Source: an uncultured Prevotellaceae bacterium (lineage in GTDB: Bacteria > Bacteroidota > Bacteroidia > Bacteroidales > Bacteroidaceae). From it: a DNA stretch of 64,000 nucleotides. The position numbers and the translations under genes are program-made. The notes under the pieces were generated by a model that saw only the letters and a program-made list of their open reading frames with translations, was not told where the DNA came from and ran no database searches. Position 1 is the first letter of the stretch; every line of letters starts with the position of its first letter. This document shows positions 23,966 through 33,307 of this stretch, piece by piece. Location: contig ONDM01000006.1 of assembly GCA_900316585.1 (NCBI GenBank), positions 124,001 to 188,000 on the forward strand, given 5' to 3'.

Positions 23966-25639
23966 ATGGCAAATGGTAAGTTAGGCCCTGACTACATCTT
24001 CGAATCAAGTTGGGAGGTTTGCAATAAGGTCGGTGGTATATATACAGTGCTTTCTACAAGAGCAAAAACTCTACAAGATGCAAAGCGCGATAAGATTATT
24101 TTCATAGGTCCGGATTTTTGGAAAGGTAAAGAGAATCCGTTATTTATAGAAGATAATAGGGTTTACGCAAAATGGCGTAAATACGCAATAGATAATGATA
24201 ATCTGCAGATTCGTGTAGGACGGTGGAATATCCCTGGCGAGCCTGTAGTGGTTCTAGTTGATTTCAATCCATTTTTTGAATATCAGAATGAAATTTTCAC
24301 CTGGGGGTGGGAAAATTTTCAAGTGGACTCTTTGCATGCCTATGGTGATTATCCTGAGGCTACTATGTTTTCGTGGGCTGCAGGTAAAGTGGTAGAGAGT
24401 TTCTACCGTTACATGCTTGACGACAAGAAAAAGAAAGTGGTTTATCAGGCTCATGAGTGGATGACTGGCTTGGGCGCATTGTATATCCGAAAGATGGTTC
24501 CTGAGATAGGTACAATCTTTACTACTCATGCTACATCAATTGGCCGTAGTATAGCAGGTAATGGAAAACCTCTTTATGATTTTCTTTATGCCTATAATGG
24601 TGATCAAATGGCATGGGAACTGAATATGCAGAGCAAGCATTCGATTGAAAAACAAACAGCTCATCATGTGGATTGCTTTACCACGGTGAGTGACATTACC
24701 GACAGGGAATGCAAATTCCTTTTGGAGAAACCTGCAGATGTAGTGTTGCCTAATGGATTTGAAAATGATTTTGTCCCTTCAGGAGCTTTGTTTACATCTA
24801 AACGGAAAAAGGCTAGAAATAGGTTGCTCCAATTGGCGAATAATATGTTAGGAACTCAATTGGGTGATGACACCTTAATACTGGCAACTAGTGGTAGATA
24901 TGAGTTCAAGAATAAAGGTATTGACGTTTATTTGGAATCTTTGAACCGTTTGAATCAGGTAGAAGACTTAAAGCATAATGTAGTTGCTTTTGTTAATGTG
25001 CCGGGATGGGTTTCTGTGCCACGTGAAGATTTAAAGGAAAACATGGAAAGAAAGGGCGGAAATAGTGGCCCAATTGCATTTCCGGTTATTACACATGAGC
25101 TTCATGATGAGCGGAATGATAATGTCATCAACACATTGATTAGGTTGAATTTAATGAATACTCCCGAAGATAAAGTCAAGGTAATCTTTATTCCATGTTA
25201 TCAGGATGGGAAAGATGGTATTTTGGATATGACTTACTATGATTTGGTTTTAGGTAATGATTTGACAATCTACCCTTCTTACTATGAACCATGGGGATAT
25301 ACTCCATTGGAGAGTATTGCATTCAAGGTGCCTACAATAACTACAGACTTGGCAGGCTTTGGTTTATGGGCTAATAGTGAATTCGGTCACAGTGGTGAAA
25401 TTAATGATGGCGTGAAAGTCATTCATCGAACGGATTACAATACATCCGAAGTGGCTGATGCAATTGTAGATACGATATTGTCATTTATGAACAAGTCAGA
25501 GAAAGAGGTTTCTCATATTCGCCGTAAAGCAGGAGAACTGGCAAAGAAAGCTTTATGGTCTAATTTTATTGTCTATTATTATAAAGCATACGAGGTAGCA
25601 TTGCAGAATTCTGCAAGACGTATGGAGAATTTGAAATAA
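23966..25639 (+). CDS. GT3-type glycogen synthase
   Basis: 557 residues. The start (IFESSWEVCNKVGGIYTVLSTRA) is the hallmark of the eukaryotic-type GT3 glycogen synthases, not of bacterial GT5 GlgA (KTGGLxDV). Other landmarks: VYQAHEWMTGLGALYIRK, TIFTTHATSIGRSIAGNG, TTVSDITDRECKFLL, VVLPNGFENDF, and the C-terminal donor site YPSYYEPWGYTPLESIAF with the E-x7-E pair. GT3 enzymes use UDP-glucose to extend alpha-1,4-glucan, which would spare ADP-glucose. It is 31 nt ahead of glucan phosphorylase, so synthesis and breakdown of glycogen are co-transcribed. The enzyme is shorter than animal GYS (about 700), lacking the regulatory tails. Confidence 0.92.
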   Translation: MANGKLGPDYIFESSWEVCNKVGGIYTVLSTRAKTLQDAKRDKIIFIGPDFWKGKENPLFIEDNRVYAKWRKYAIDNDNLQIRVGRWNIPGEPVVVLVDFNPFFEYQNEIFTWGWENFQVDSLHAYGDYPEATMFSWAAGKVVESFYRYMLDDKKKKVVYQAHEWMTGLGALYIRKMVPEIGTIFTTHATSIGRSIAGNGKPLYDFLYAYNGDQMAWELNMQSKHSIEKQTAHHVDCFTTVSDITDRECKFLLEKPADVVLPNGFENDFVPSGALFTSKRKKARNRLLQLANNMLGTQLGDDTLILATSGRYEFKNKGIDVYLESLNRLNQVEDLKHNVVAFVNVPGWVSVPREDLKENMERKGGNSGPIAFPVITHELHDERNDNVINTLIRLNLMNTPEDKVKVIFIPCYQDGKDGILDMTYYDLVLGNDLTIYPSYYEPWGYTPLESIAFKVPTITTDLAGFGLWANSEFGHSGEINDGVKVIHRTDYNTSEVADAIVDTILSFMNKSEKEVSHIRRKAGELAKKALWSNFIVYYYKAYEVALQNSARRMENLK

Positions 25640-25670
25640 TTAATTACCCCATTATATAAATTGGAGAAAT

Positions 25671-28235
25671 ATGATAATTAAAGCAAGTAACGCAAATCAG
25701 GTCAATTGGAAGTCTGTGAATGTTAACTCTTCTCTTCCAAAAGGCTTAGAAAAACTGAATGAGTTGGCTCATAACATGTGGTGGTCTTGGAATCATGAGT
25801 GCCGCGATTTGTTTCAGAGCATAGATGAAGTTGCATGGAAAGAGTGTGACAAAAATCCTGTAAAGCTCTTGTCTAACTTGAGCTATGAAAAGATGGAAGA
25901 ACTGTTGAAGGATAAAGAACTGATGGCTAGAATGGACTCAGTATATCAGCAGTTCCGTGATTATATGGATGTTAAGCCTAATAGCAATCGTCCTTCTGTC
26001 GCATACTTCTGTATGGAGTATGGCTTGAATCATATATTAAAGATTTACTCTGGTGGTCTTGGTGTTCTTGCCGGTGATTACCTGAAAGAAGCGTCAGATT
26101 CCAATGTGGATTTGTGTGCAATAGGTTTCTTGTATCGCTACGGCTATTTTACACAGACTTTGTCTATGGATGGCCAACAAATTGCTAACTATGAGGCTCA
26201 GGACTTTAATTCTCTACCAATAGAACGCGTTCTTGATGAAAATGGTACTCCAGTAGTTGTTGATGTACCTTATATTAATTATCAAGTACATGCATTTGTA
26301 TGGCGTGTGAATGTAGGTCGTATTTCTTTGTACCTATTGGATACTGACAATGAATTGAATTCAGAGTTTGATCGTTCTATTACTCACTCTCTTTATGGTG
26401 GTGATTGGGAGAACCGTATCAAACAGGAGATTCTATTGGGTATTGGAGGTGTATTGACTCTTAAGAAGTTAGGAATCAAGAAGGATATATATCACTGCAA
26501 TGAGGGACATGCAGCTCTTTGTAATGTTCAACGTCTGGCGGATTTTGTCAGTGAGGGCAAATCTTTCAATGAGGCAATGGAACTTGTACGTGTAACTTCA
26601 TTGTATACAGTTCATACTCCAGTTCCTGCAGGTCATGATTATTTTGACCAAGGCTTATTTGGTAAATACATGAGCGGATATGCGGATAAGTTGGGCATAA
26701 CTTTCGATGAGCTGATCGGCATGGGACGTATGAATCCAAATGATAAGGGTGAGCGTTTCTGTATGTCTACATTTGCTTGCAATACTTGTCAAGAGGTCAA
26801 TGGTGTAAGCTGGCTTCACGGTGAGGTAAGTAAAGAAATGTTTGCTGGCATCTGGAATGGATATTTCCCTGAAGAGAGTCATGTCGGTTATGTTACCAAT
26901 GGTGTTCATTTCCCTACATGGAGTGCTACTGAGTGGAAGGAACTTTATGGCAAGTATTTTGACCCTAGCTATTATAAGGATCAGAGTAATGATTCTCTTT
27001 GGAAGGCTATTTATAACGTTCCTGATGAGGTTATATGGGAAACACGTGTTGCTCTGAAGAAGAAATTGATTGACTATATCAAGAAAGAATTCACGGGTAG
27101 CTGGTTAAAGAATCAAGGTGATCCTGCACGTATTGTGAAGGTTGTAAACCAAATTAATCCAAATGCACTGATAATTGGCTTCGGTCGTCGTTTTGCTACT
27201 TACAAACGTGCTTATCTGTTGTTTAATGATCTTGACCGTTTGGCTAAGATTGTAAACAATGAGAAGTATCCTATTCAGTTCTTGTATACTGGTAAGGCTC
27301 ATCCTCATGATGGAGCAGGACAGGACTTAATTAAGAAAATCTTTGAGATTTCTCGTCGCCCTGAGTTCTTGGGCAAGATAATCTTCCTTGAGAACTATGA
27401 CATGCAGTTGGCTCGTCGTTTGGTAGCAGGTGTGGATATCTGGATGAATACTCCAACTCGTCCATTGGAGGCTTCTGGTACTTCAGGAGAGAAAGCATTG
27501 ATGAATGGTGTTGTCAATCTGTCAGTACTTGATGGTTGGTGGTATGAAGGATATCGTGAGGGTGCTGGTTGGGCACTGACCGAGAAACGAACTTACCAGA
27601 ATCAAGATCATCAGGATCAGTTGGATGCTGCTACCATTTACAATTTGATAGAGAATGAAATTCTCCCAATGTATTATGATAAGAATGAGAAGGGATATTC
27701 TGAAAGTTGGATAAAGACTATTAAGAATTCTATAGCTCAAATTGCTCCTCATTATACTATGAAGCGCCAGCTCGATGATTACTATAGCAAGTTCTATACA
27801 CCTATGGCAAAACGTGCTAAAGCACTCTATGCTGATGGGGGAAAGAAAGCAAGAGAAATTGCTCAATGGAAAGAGATTGTAGCAGAGCGTTGGGATGCAA
27901 TTCATGTTGTATCTTCTAAGAAAGAAGATGAAATGATTCAAGGGCTTGTTCAGACTGGAAGAACATATAAGGTTCAGCATGTTATAGATGAGGCTGGTTT
28001 GAACGATGCAATTGGTGTAGAATTGGTCACTACTTATGTAGATGAGAAAGGACGGACCAGAATTAAATGTATCGAACCAATGAAAGTGGTAAAGAAAGAG
28101 GGTAACCTTTATACATTTGAATTGGATCATGAGATGCAATCTGCAGGAACATTTAAAGTCGCATATCGTATGTTCCCTAAGAATGCAGACCTTCCTCATC
28201 GTCAGGACTTCTGTTATGTTAAGTGGTTCAATTAA
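25671..28235 (+). CDS. glgP: alpha-glucan (glycogen/maltodextrin) phosphorylase, GT35
   Basis: 854 residues. The N-terminal segment ([20 protein letters not shown]) is the DUF3417-type start of the bacterial long phosphorylase subgroup. Core motifs: [47 protein letters not shown], and [19 protein letters not shown]. The PLP region is [18 protein letters not shown] followed by [13 protein letters not shown], with Lys in EKALMNG as the PLP lysine. It releases glucose-1-phosphate from glycogen using phosphate, in the cytoplasm. It pairs with the GT3 synthase in front, and a terminator closes the operon. Confidence 0.95.
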   Translation: MIIKASNANQVNWKSVNVNSSLPKGLEKLNELAHNMWWSWNHECRDLFQSIDEVAWKECDKNPVKLLSNLSYEKMEELLKDKELMARMDSVYQQFRDYMDVKPNSNRPSVAYFCMEYGLNHILKIYSGGLGVLAGDYLKEASDSNVDLCAIGFLYRYGYFTQTLSMDGQQIANYEAQDFNSLPIERVLDENGTPVVVDVPYINYQVHAFVWRVNVGRISLYLLDTDNELNSEFDRSITHSLYGGDWENRIKQEILLGIGGVLTLKKLGIKKDIYHCNEGHAALCNVQRLADFVSEGKSFNEAMELVRVTSLYTVHTPVPAGHDYFDQGLFGKYMSGYADKLGITFDELIGMGRMNPNDKGERFCMSTFACNTCQEVNGVSWLHGEVSKEMFAGIWNGYFPEESHVGYVTNGVHFPTWSATEWKELYGKYFDPSYYKDQSNDSLWKAIYNVPDEVIWETRVALKKKLIDYIKKEFTGSWLKNQGDPARIVKVVNQINPNALIIGFGRRFATYKRAYLLFNDLDRLAKIVNNEKYPIQFLYTGKAHPHDGAGQDLIKKIFEISRRPEFLGKIIFLENYDMQLARRLVAGVDIWMNTPTRPLEASGTSGEKALMNGVVNLSVLDGWWYEGYREGAGWALTEKRTYQNQDHQDQLDAATIYNLIENEILPMYYDKNEKGYSESWIKTIKNSIAQIAPHYTMKRQLDDYYSKFYTPMAKRAKALYADGGKKAREIAQWKEIVAERWDAIHVVSSKKEDEMIQGLVQTGRTYKVQHVIDEAGLNDAIGVELVTTYVDEKGRTRIKCIEPMKVVKKEGNLYTFELDHEMQSAGTFKVAYRMFPKNADLPHRQDFCYVKWFN

Positions 28236-28264
28236 TTAGAAATAACCAATTTGGACTATACAGG

Positions 28265-28297
28265 AAAGGGGTGCACGTTATGTGTATCCCTTTTTTT
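28265..28297 (+). terminator. intrinsic terminator of the glycogen operon
   Basis: A 12-bp stem with two wobbles (AAAGGGGTGCAC / GTGTATCCCTTT), 5-nt loop, then T7. Confidence 0.85.
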
Positions 28298-28340
28298 ATT
28301 AAAAAATGGAAAAATATGCCCAAATTCAAAATTAAAGGTG

Positions 28341-28348
28341 TAAATTTG
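28341..28348 (+). promoter_or_regulatory. -7 element of the sigma-54 activator/lptE/secG operon
   Basis: TAAATTTG 23 nt before the start codon; the -33 element is not clear. Confidence 0.5.
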
Positions 28349-28371
28349 TCAACCTTTAGTATGCAATGTAA

Positions 28372-29595
28372 ATGGATTTACAGCGAGTTAAACAAAGATA
28401 TGGTATAGTGGGAAATTCTGAGGGCCTGAACCATGCCCTGGACGTAGCTTTGCAGGTTGCACCTACAGATTTATCTGTTCTTATCCAGGGAGAGAGTGGT
28501 GTAGGTAAAGAGCATTTTCCACGATTGATACATGATAGCAGTATTCGGAAACATGGCAAATATTTTGCCGTGAATTGTGGATCTATTCCAGAAGGTACGA
28601 TTGATTCTGAACTTTTTGGTCATATGAAAGGATCGTTTACAGGTGCAGTAAGTGATCATGTGGGTTATTTTGAAGCTGCTAATGGTGGAACCCTTTTCTT
28701 GGATGAGGTAGGGGAATTGCCTATGTCAACTCAAGCACGTTTGTTACGTGTGCTTGAGTCAGGTGAATTTATTCGTGTAGGGTCAAGCGAGGTGCGTAAA
28801 ACTAATGTCCGAATCGTAGCTGCTACTAATGTAAATATGCAGAAGGCTATAGTGAACCGCAAGTTCCGTGAAGATTTGTATTATAGATTAAATACAATTC
28901 CTATCCAAATACCTGCATTACGTGAAAGGAAAGAGGATATTCCATTGTTGTTCCGTAAATTTGCTGGAGAAATTGCAGAAAAATACAATATGCCTCCAGT
29001 CCGTTTGGCAGATGAAGCAGCCAGACAAGTTCTTGTAAGCTATAAATGGCCTGGAAATATTCGCCAACTTAAGAATATAACAGAGCAGATATCGATTCTG
29101 GAACGTACCCGTGAACTGACAGCAGATGTCTTATTAAAGTATATTCCTCAAGATATTGAGACTACTGATATCGTTTATGTCGGTGGACAGGGAACCCAGT
29201 CTATCAGCAATGATGTGTTGGTAAATATGGTTTCAGTTCTGAAGAATGAGATAGATAACCTAAAAAAGGAAATGAATGATTTGAAAAAGAATCGAGTGGT
29301 AACTACGACAGAACAGCAGATTGTAGGTTTACCACATCAGACCATTCAAGTTCCTCCACAGAATCATTTGATGTCTCATTTTAGGCCGGAGGATATTGAT
29401 GAAGAGGCAGAATACCATGATGTAACTCATGCTCAAGATTTATCTGAAGTTTCTTATAATTTAAAAGATAATGAAAAAGCTTTGATTATTAGGACTTTGA
29501 AAAAATGTAATGGTCGCCGGAAGGATGCTGCAAAGGAATTAGGTTTCTCTGAACGTACATTATACCGTAAGATTAGAGATTATGGTCTTGATTAA
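28372..29595 (+). CDS. sigma-54-dependent activator without a receiver domain
   Basis: 407 residues: AAA+ domain then a Fis-type HTH. Walker A is GESGVGKE (about 40-47), the sigma-54 contact loop GSFTGA (about 87-92, with Ser in place of the usual Ala of GAFTGA), Walker B GGTLFLDEVGELP, then RVGSSEVRKTNVRIVAATN. The C-terminus DAAKELGFSERTLYRKIRDYG is the DNA-binding helix pair. The protein begins almost directly at the AAA+ domain, so there is no receiver, PAS or GAF sensor; activity may be set by expression or a partner protein. It leads an operon with lptE, a TPR-like gene and secG, overlapping lptE by 14 nt. Confidence 0.92.
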   Translation: MDLQRVKQRYGIVGNSEGLNHALDVALQVAPTDLSVLIQGESGVGKEHFPRLIHDSSIRKHGKYFAVNCGSIPEGTIDSELFGHMKGSFTGAVSDHVGYFEAANGGTLFLDEVGELPMSTQARLLRVLESGEFIRVGSSEVRKTNVRIVAATNVNMQKAIVNRKFREDLYYRLNTIPIQIPALRERKEDIPLLFRKFAGEIAEKYNMPPVRLADEAARQVLVSYKWPGNIRQLKNITEQISILERTRELTADVLLKYIPQDIETTDIVYVGGQGTQSISNDVLVNMVSVLKNEIDNLKKEMNDLKKNRVVTTTEQQIVGLPHQTIQVPPQNHLMSHFRPEDIDEEAEYHDVTHAQDLSEVSYNLKDNEKALIIRTLKKCNGRRKDAAKELGFSERTLYRKIRDYGLD

Positions 29596-30100
29596 AAGAA
29601 TACATCTTATTTGTACTTTTTTGTTTTGTCTCCTGTTGACATCATGCAGCATGAAGTTTAGCTTCAATGGTGCATCCATTGATTATGACAAAACCAAGAC
29701 TATTACAATAGAGCAGTTCCCTATTCGTTCTACATATGTATGGGGGCCTATGGCTGCTATGTTCAATAATGAATTGACAGATGTGTTCGCAACATCAACC
29801 CGCTTACAGCAAGTTCGTAGGAATGGAGATTTGGTAATTTCGGGCGAAATAACGGATTATAGTCAAATGAATCAGGCGGTAGGGGCTGATGGATATTCTG
29901 CACAGGTGTCTTTAAGAATGACTGTTAATGTTCGTTTTACAAATAATAAAGATCATGAACAGGATTTTGAGCGTCAATTTTCCGCTACGACTCAGTATGA
30001 TTCTACTCAGCAACTTTCAGCTGTGCAGGAAGAACTAGTGCAGCAGATGTGCGAAGATTTGGTAGACCAAATTTTTAATGCAACAGTAGCAAATTGGTAA
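29582..30100 (+). CDS. lptE: LptE-like outer-membrane LPS-assembly lipoprotein
   Basis: 172 residues with a lipoprotein signal (LICTFLFCLLLTSC; Cys22 would be lipidated). The mature part has the LptE/RlpB-like pattern: FSFNGASIDYDKTKTITIEQFPI, FNNELTDVFATSTRLQQVRRNGDLVISGEIT. LptE plugs the LptD barrel and helps insert LPS into the outer leaflet. The start overlaps the end of the preceding activator gene by 14 nt, so the genes are coupled. In other Bacteroidetes this activator-lptE-secG order is, as I recall, conserved. Confidence 0.85.
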   Translation: MVLIKRIHLICTFLFCLLLTSCSMKFSFNGASIDYDKTKTITIEQFPIRSTYVWGPMAAMFNNELTDVFATSTRLQQVRRNGDLVISGEITDYSQMNQAVGADGYSAQVSLRMTVNVRFTNNKDHEQDFERQFSATTQYDSTQQLSAVQEELVQQMCEDLVDQIFNATVANW

Positions 30101-30102
30101 AT

Positions 30103-30891
30103 ATGGAAATATATAAGTACATAGGTCATCCTGAACTTTTGGATCACGACTCTCTTTATGAGTTGCGGAGTCTTTTGGCACGTTATCCATATTATCAGTC
30201 TGCCCGCTTATTGTACTTGCAGAATTTGTATTTACTTCATGATTCCTCTTTTGGTGATGAACTTCGTAAAGCTGCAATCTATGTGGCTGATTGCTGTGCT
30301 TTATTTGATATGATTGAGGGAAAAAACTATGTGATAGAACCTCATGAACGTTCAATAGGTGAAGAGAAGGATTTGCAGAAATCAGATAGGACACTCTCTT
30401 TAATAGACCAGTTTTTGCGTACTTTACCTTCAGAGGGTGACAGAAAGAATGTCCCAGTTAATCCAGCAACTGATTATGTGGGTTACCTTATGCAGATGGA
30501 TGATTTGGAACCGGAAAAGCAGATGGTAGAACAAGATAGGACTGATGATCTTATTACTCAGTTTATCACGACTCATCCATCAGCGGGACATATAGACCTT
30601 TCTAAGTCTTCTACTACAGTTGAAGAAACTTCGGATGTTATAGCTGAATCTACATTACAGAATAGTCAGCCTGTTGCAGATATTGTACAGGAAAATGGAG
30701 ATAGTAGCTTTGACGATGCCTGCCTCACAGAAACTTTGGCAAAAATCTATATAAAACAACATAGATATGTTAAAGCCTTGGAAATTATTAGGCGATTAAA
30801 TTTGAAAAATCCAAAAAAAAGTGCTTACTTTGCAGACCAAATGAGATTTTTGGAAAAATTGATTATAAATAATAAAAATAATAAAGAATAA
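30103..30891 (+). CDS. conserved TPR-like protein of the lptE-secG operon
   Basis: 262 residues from ATG 30103 (an in-frame TTG at 30094 lies inside the lptE stop region). No signal peptide or membrane span. The N-terminal part is helical (ELLDHDSLYELRSLLARYPYY, then SARLLYLQNLYLL), the middle is acidic and probably unstructured, and the C-terminus has a single TPR-like hairpin (LTETLAKIYIKQHRYVKALE, then IIRRLNLKNPKKSAYFADQM). It sits 2 nt after lptE and 1 nt before secG. The product is cytoplasmic; a tie to envelope assembly is suggested only by its place. Confidence 0.75.
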   Translation: MEIYKYIGHPELLDHDSLYELRSLLARYPYYQSARLLYLQNLYLLHDSSFGDELRKAAIYVADCCALFDMIEGKNYVIEPHERSIGEEKDLQKSDRTLSLIDQFLRTLPSEGDRKNVPVNPATDYVGYLMQMDDLEPEKQMVEQDRTDDLITQFITTHPSAGHIDLSKSSTTVEETSDVIAESTLQNSQPVADIVQENGDSSFDDACLTETLAKIYIKQHRYVKALEIIRRLNLKNPKKSAYFADQMRFLEKLIINNKNNKE

Positions 30892-30892
30892 A

Positions 30893-31273
30893 ATGTTCAT
30901 TTTACTTGTAATTTTAGTGGTTCTTGCATCAATTTTGATGGTTCTGGTTGTATTGATTCAGAACTCAAAAGGTGGAGGTTTAGCTTCCAGTTTTGCAGCA
31001 TCAAACCAGATTATGGGTGTTCGTAAGACTACTGATGTCTTAGAGAAGACGACTTGGACTTTGGCTGCTGCCATGGTTGTATTTAGTGTTCTTTCTGCGC
31101 ATTTCGTTCCAAAAGCAGCTAGCGAATCTTCTGTTATTTTGAACGAAGCTACTCAGCAGAGTGCTACTAATCCTACAACTATTCCAGGTTTTGGTGCTTC
31201 AAACACAGAGTCTGCTGCTCCAGTTGCTGCTCCTGTTCAGACTCCAGCGCCAGATGCAACTCCAGCAGAATAA
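30893..31273 (+). CDS. secG: preprotein translocase subunit SecG
   Basis: 126 residues. Two membrane spans (about 2-20 and 52-72) flank the SecG signature IQNSKGGGLASSFAASNQIMG. The C-terminal 45 residues are an Ala/Pro/Thr-rich tail (AAPVAAPVQTPAPDATPAE), an extension common in Bacteroidetes SecG. SecG supports SecYE during protein export across the inner membrane. It is last in the operon and is followed by a terminator. Confidence 0.95.
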   Translation: MFILLVILVVLASILMVLVVLIQNSKGGGLASSFAASNQIMGVRKTTDVLEKTTWTLAAAMVVFSVLSAHFVPKAASESSVILNEATQQSATNPTTIPGFGASNTESAAPVAAPVQTPAPDATPAE

Positions 31274-31311
31274 TTCTGCACCAAATCTGAAATTAGAAAT
31301 CAGATATAAGG

Positions 31312-31340
31312 GAAGGGGTGTCAATCATTGACACCCCTTC
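31312..31340. terminator. terminator after secG
   Basis: A 13-bp perfect stem (GAAGGGGTGTCAA / TTGACACCCCTTC), loop TCA, T-rich 3' side. The convergent threonine aldolase-like gene ends 87 nt further, so it may serve both sides. Confidence 0.85.
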
Positions 31341-31426
31341 TTTAGTTTTTACTTAGGAATATGAGTTCTATTCGATTTTGATTTTCTATAAACAGCGTAA
31401 ATACAGCAAGTATTTCTTTAATCATA

Positions 31427-32461
31427 TTATAAATTAGATATATCTTCTATTAACTGTTTTACGTTTTGCTCAGAAGTGGCCCAACTAGTACAAAAACGAA
31501 CTGCAGTATGATCGTCATCTATTTTTTGCCACAAAGAATAAATATACTTTTCCCCAAGTTTCTTCATCATTTCGTTGGTTAAGATGGGAAACTGCTGGTT
31601 AGTAGGGCTGTCAACTAAAGTCGGACATCCTTTTGTCTCAAAAGCTTTGCGTATTTCCATAGCTAATTTATTTGCATGTTCTGAGATCTTAAAATACAGA
31701 TTATCCGTAAAAAGTGTCAGGAACTGAATACCTAATAGACGGCCTTTTGCCAACATCCCTCCTTGTTGTTTGATATGGTATCGGAATCCTTTCTTTAATT
31801 TAGGATTGTTGATTACTACAGCTTCACCAAATAATGCTCCTACTTTGGTGCCTCCAATATAAAATACGTCAACTAAGCTACTTAATTCTGGAAGTGTGAT
31901 ATCCGCAGCTTCTGAAGTTAGTCCGTATCCTAAACGTGCACCATCCAAGAATAATGGTATGTCATATTTATGACAGACTGCACTAATGTCTGTCAATTCT
32001 TTTTTGGTATAAATAGTACCAATTTCAGTTGGGTATGAAATATAAACCATTGCAGGCTGAACCAAATGCTCTGGTTCACCTTCAGACAGGTGAGACTTAA
32101 TGGTTTCTTCTATTTGTCTAGCTGATATTTTTCCTTCTTTGTTAGGTAGAGCAATGACTTTATGACCAGTGTGTTCAATAGCTCCTGTCTCATGTACATT
32201 GATATGGCCAGTATCAGCACAGATGACACCCTGGTAAGGTCTAAGTATAGATGCTATGACAGTAGTGTTTGCTTGAGTTCCACCAACAAGAAAATGGATA
32301 TCTGCATCAGCTGACTGACAAGCAGTCTTTATTGCTTCTTTAGCTTGGGCACAATAGGGGTCCATCCCATAGCCAACAGTCTGTTCCATGTTAGTCTCTA
32401 ATAGGCGCTTCATGATTTCTGGGTGAGCACCTTCGTTGTAGTCACATTGAAATTGTATCAT
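31427..32461 (-). CDS. low-specificity L-threonine aldolase-like PLP enzyme
   Basis: 344 residues, fold-type I PLP enzyme. Motifs: FLVGGTQANTTVIASIL, HINVHETGAIEHTGHKVIALP, IPLFLDGARLGYGLTSE (Asp for the PLP nitrogen) and DVFYIGGTKVGALFGEAVV, where K of GGTK holds PLP. Threonine aldolases split L-threonine or L-allo-threonine into glycine and acetaldehyde; the Bacteroidetes branch is close to other beta-eliminating lyases, so the substrate is not fully certain. It is last of a minus-strand run (106-residue protein, YgiQ, PP2C-like, this gene) with 12 nt to the gene before it. Confidence 0.85.
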   Translation of the reverse strand: MIQFQCDYNEGAHPEIMKRLLETNMEQTVGYGMDPYCAQAKEAIKTACQSADADIHFLVGGTQANTTVIASILRPYQGVICADTGHINVHETGAIEHTGHKVIALPNKEGKISARQIEETIKSHLSEGEPEHLVQPAMVYISYPTEIGTIYTKKELTDISAVCHKYDIPLFLDGARLGYGLTSEAADITLPELSSLVDVFYIGGTKVGALFGEAVVINNPKLKKGFRYHIKQQGGMLAKGRLLGIQFLTLFTDNLYFKISEHANKLAMEIRKAFETKGCPTLVDSPTNQQFPILTNEMMKKLGEKYIYSLWQKIDDDHTAVRFCTSWATSEQNVKQLIEDISNL

Positions 32462-32473
32462 AGTTTAAATACT

Positions 32474-33307
32474 TTATTTGTCCAATAATAATCTGATATA
32501 TGTTCTATCATCAAATCCATGAGTTTCCATCATACGTCCTTTCGTCATCTTATGGCGTCGAATACAAAGAGGATCTTCTTCTATTATTTCTTTATAATAT
32601 TGTTCACTTAGATTAAGGGTGGGAAACAATTTTGGATAACCATCAGTACTTAAAATAATCTGATGTGCTCCAGCTGCAGAAATTCTACGCAAGAAACGAT
32701 TTGCAATAGGGAAACCATCTAGAACACCATAACCATATGTATTTTGTTCCTCATTATTTTGATAAATCATAGAGAAACGGAGTAGAGGAAGAATGTAATC
32801 TCTGCCTGTATCTTTCTTTTGTAATTCGTGGATTGTTTTTCCATCAGCTAGTTCTTTCTCTATGTATAAAGCTCTAGCTTGTGCCAGTGGTAATTCCCAA
32901 TATTTGGGATTCTCATAAGTTAAGTGATCTATCATACAAGGGCAATCACCTATTTGCCAGACTTCACGTCGCTCAACACTGTAGATAGCCACACTAGCAG
33001 TCAGACGGTTCTCCGGATGATCTTGTACTTCCTTGACAATATTATGTGACAGATAGTACGCATCAATTTTGGCCGAAAGTTCATTGGCTGCATCTCTAAT
33101 GGTACAATTGGGCCTCAAGTTCTTGATTCCCTCTCTAATTATTTCCATAGCGATTCTACCTGATTGCTTTTCCCCGTAATTTAGTGTGCCTTTACTGGTT
33201 GACCCATCAATTACTGCAACGTAGTAAGGGGTTGCAATCCATCCGTCTTCATTGAGCGTTTCATCTTTTTTTCCTATACTGCATTGCTCTATTATTTCGT
33301 ATGCCAT
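32474..33307 (-). CDS. PP2C-like (PPM) phosphatase domain protein
   Basis: 277 residues. The order of conserved pieces fits a PPM/PP2C fold: ETLNEDGW with the first metal Asp, YVAVIDGSTSKG (the usual DG pair), TASVAIYSVERREVWQIGDCPCMID, QIILSTDGYPKLFP and GFDDRTYIRLL (the final D-D). So the metal-binding acids look intact, although overall it is diverged. There is no sensor or membrane part. It could dephosphorylate a protein or a small molecule. The start overlaps the end of the YgiQ gene by 47 nt, an unusually long overlap that implies coupled translation. Confidence 0.75.
   Translation of the reverse strand: MAYEIIEQCSIGKKDETLNEDGWIATPYYVAVIDGSTSKGTLNYGEKQSGRIAMEIIREGIKNLRPNCTIRDAANELSAKIDAYYLSHNIVKEVQDHPENRLTASVAIYSVERREVWQIGDCPCMIDHLTYENPKYWELPLAQARALYIEKELADGKTIHELQKKDTGRDYILPLLRFSMIYQNNEEQNTYGYGVLDGFPIANRFLRRISAAGAHQIILSTDGYPKLFPTLNLSEQYYKEIIEEDPLCIRRHKMTKGRMMETHGFDDRTYIRLLLDK

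Noticed and set aside
27522-28199. 225-residue minus-strand frame inside the phosphorylase gene
   Set aside because: Cys/His/Leu-rich translation typical of antisense shadow; the phosphorylase motifs run through the whole region.
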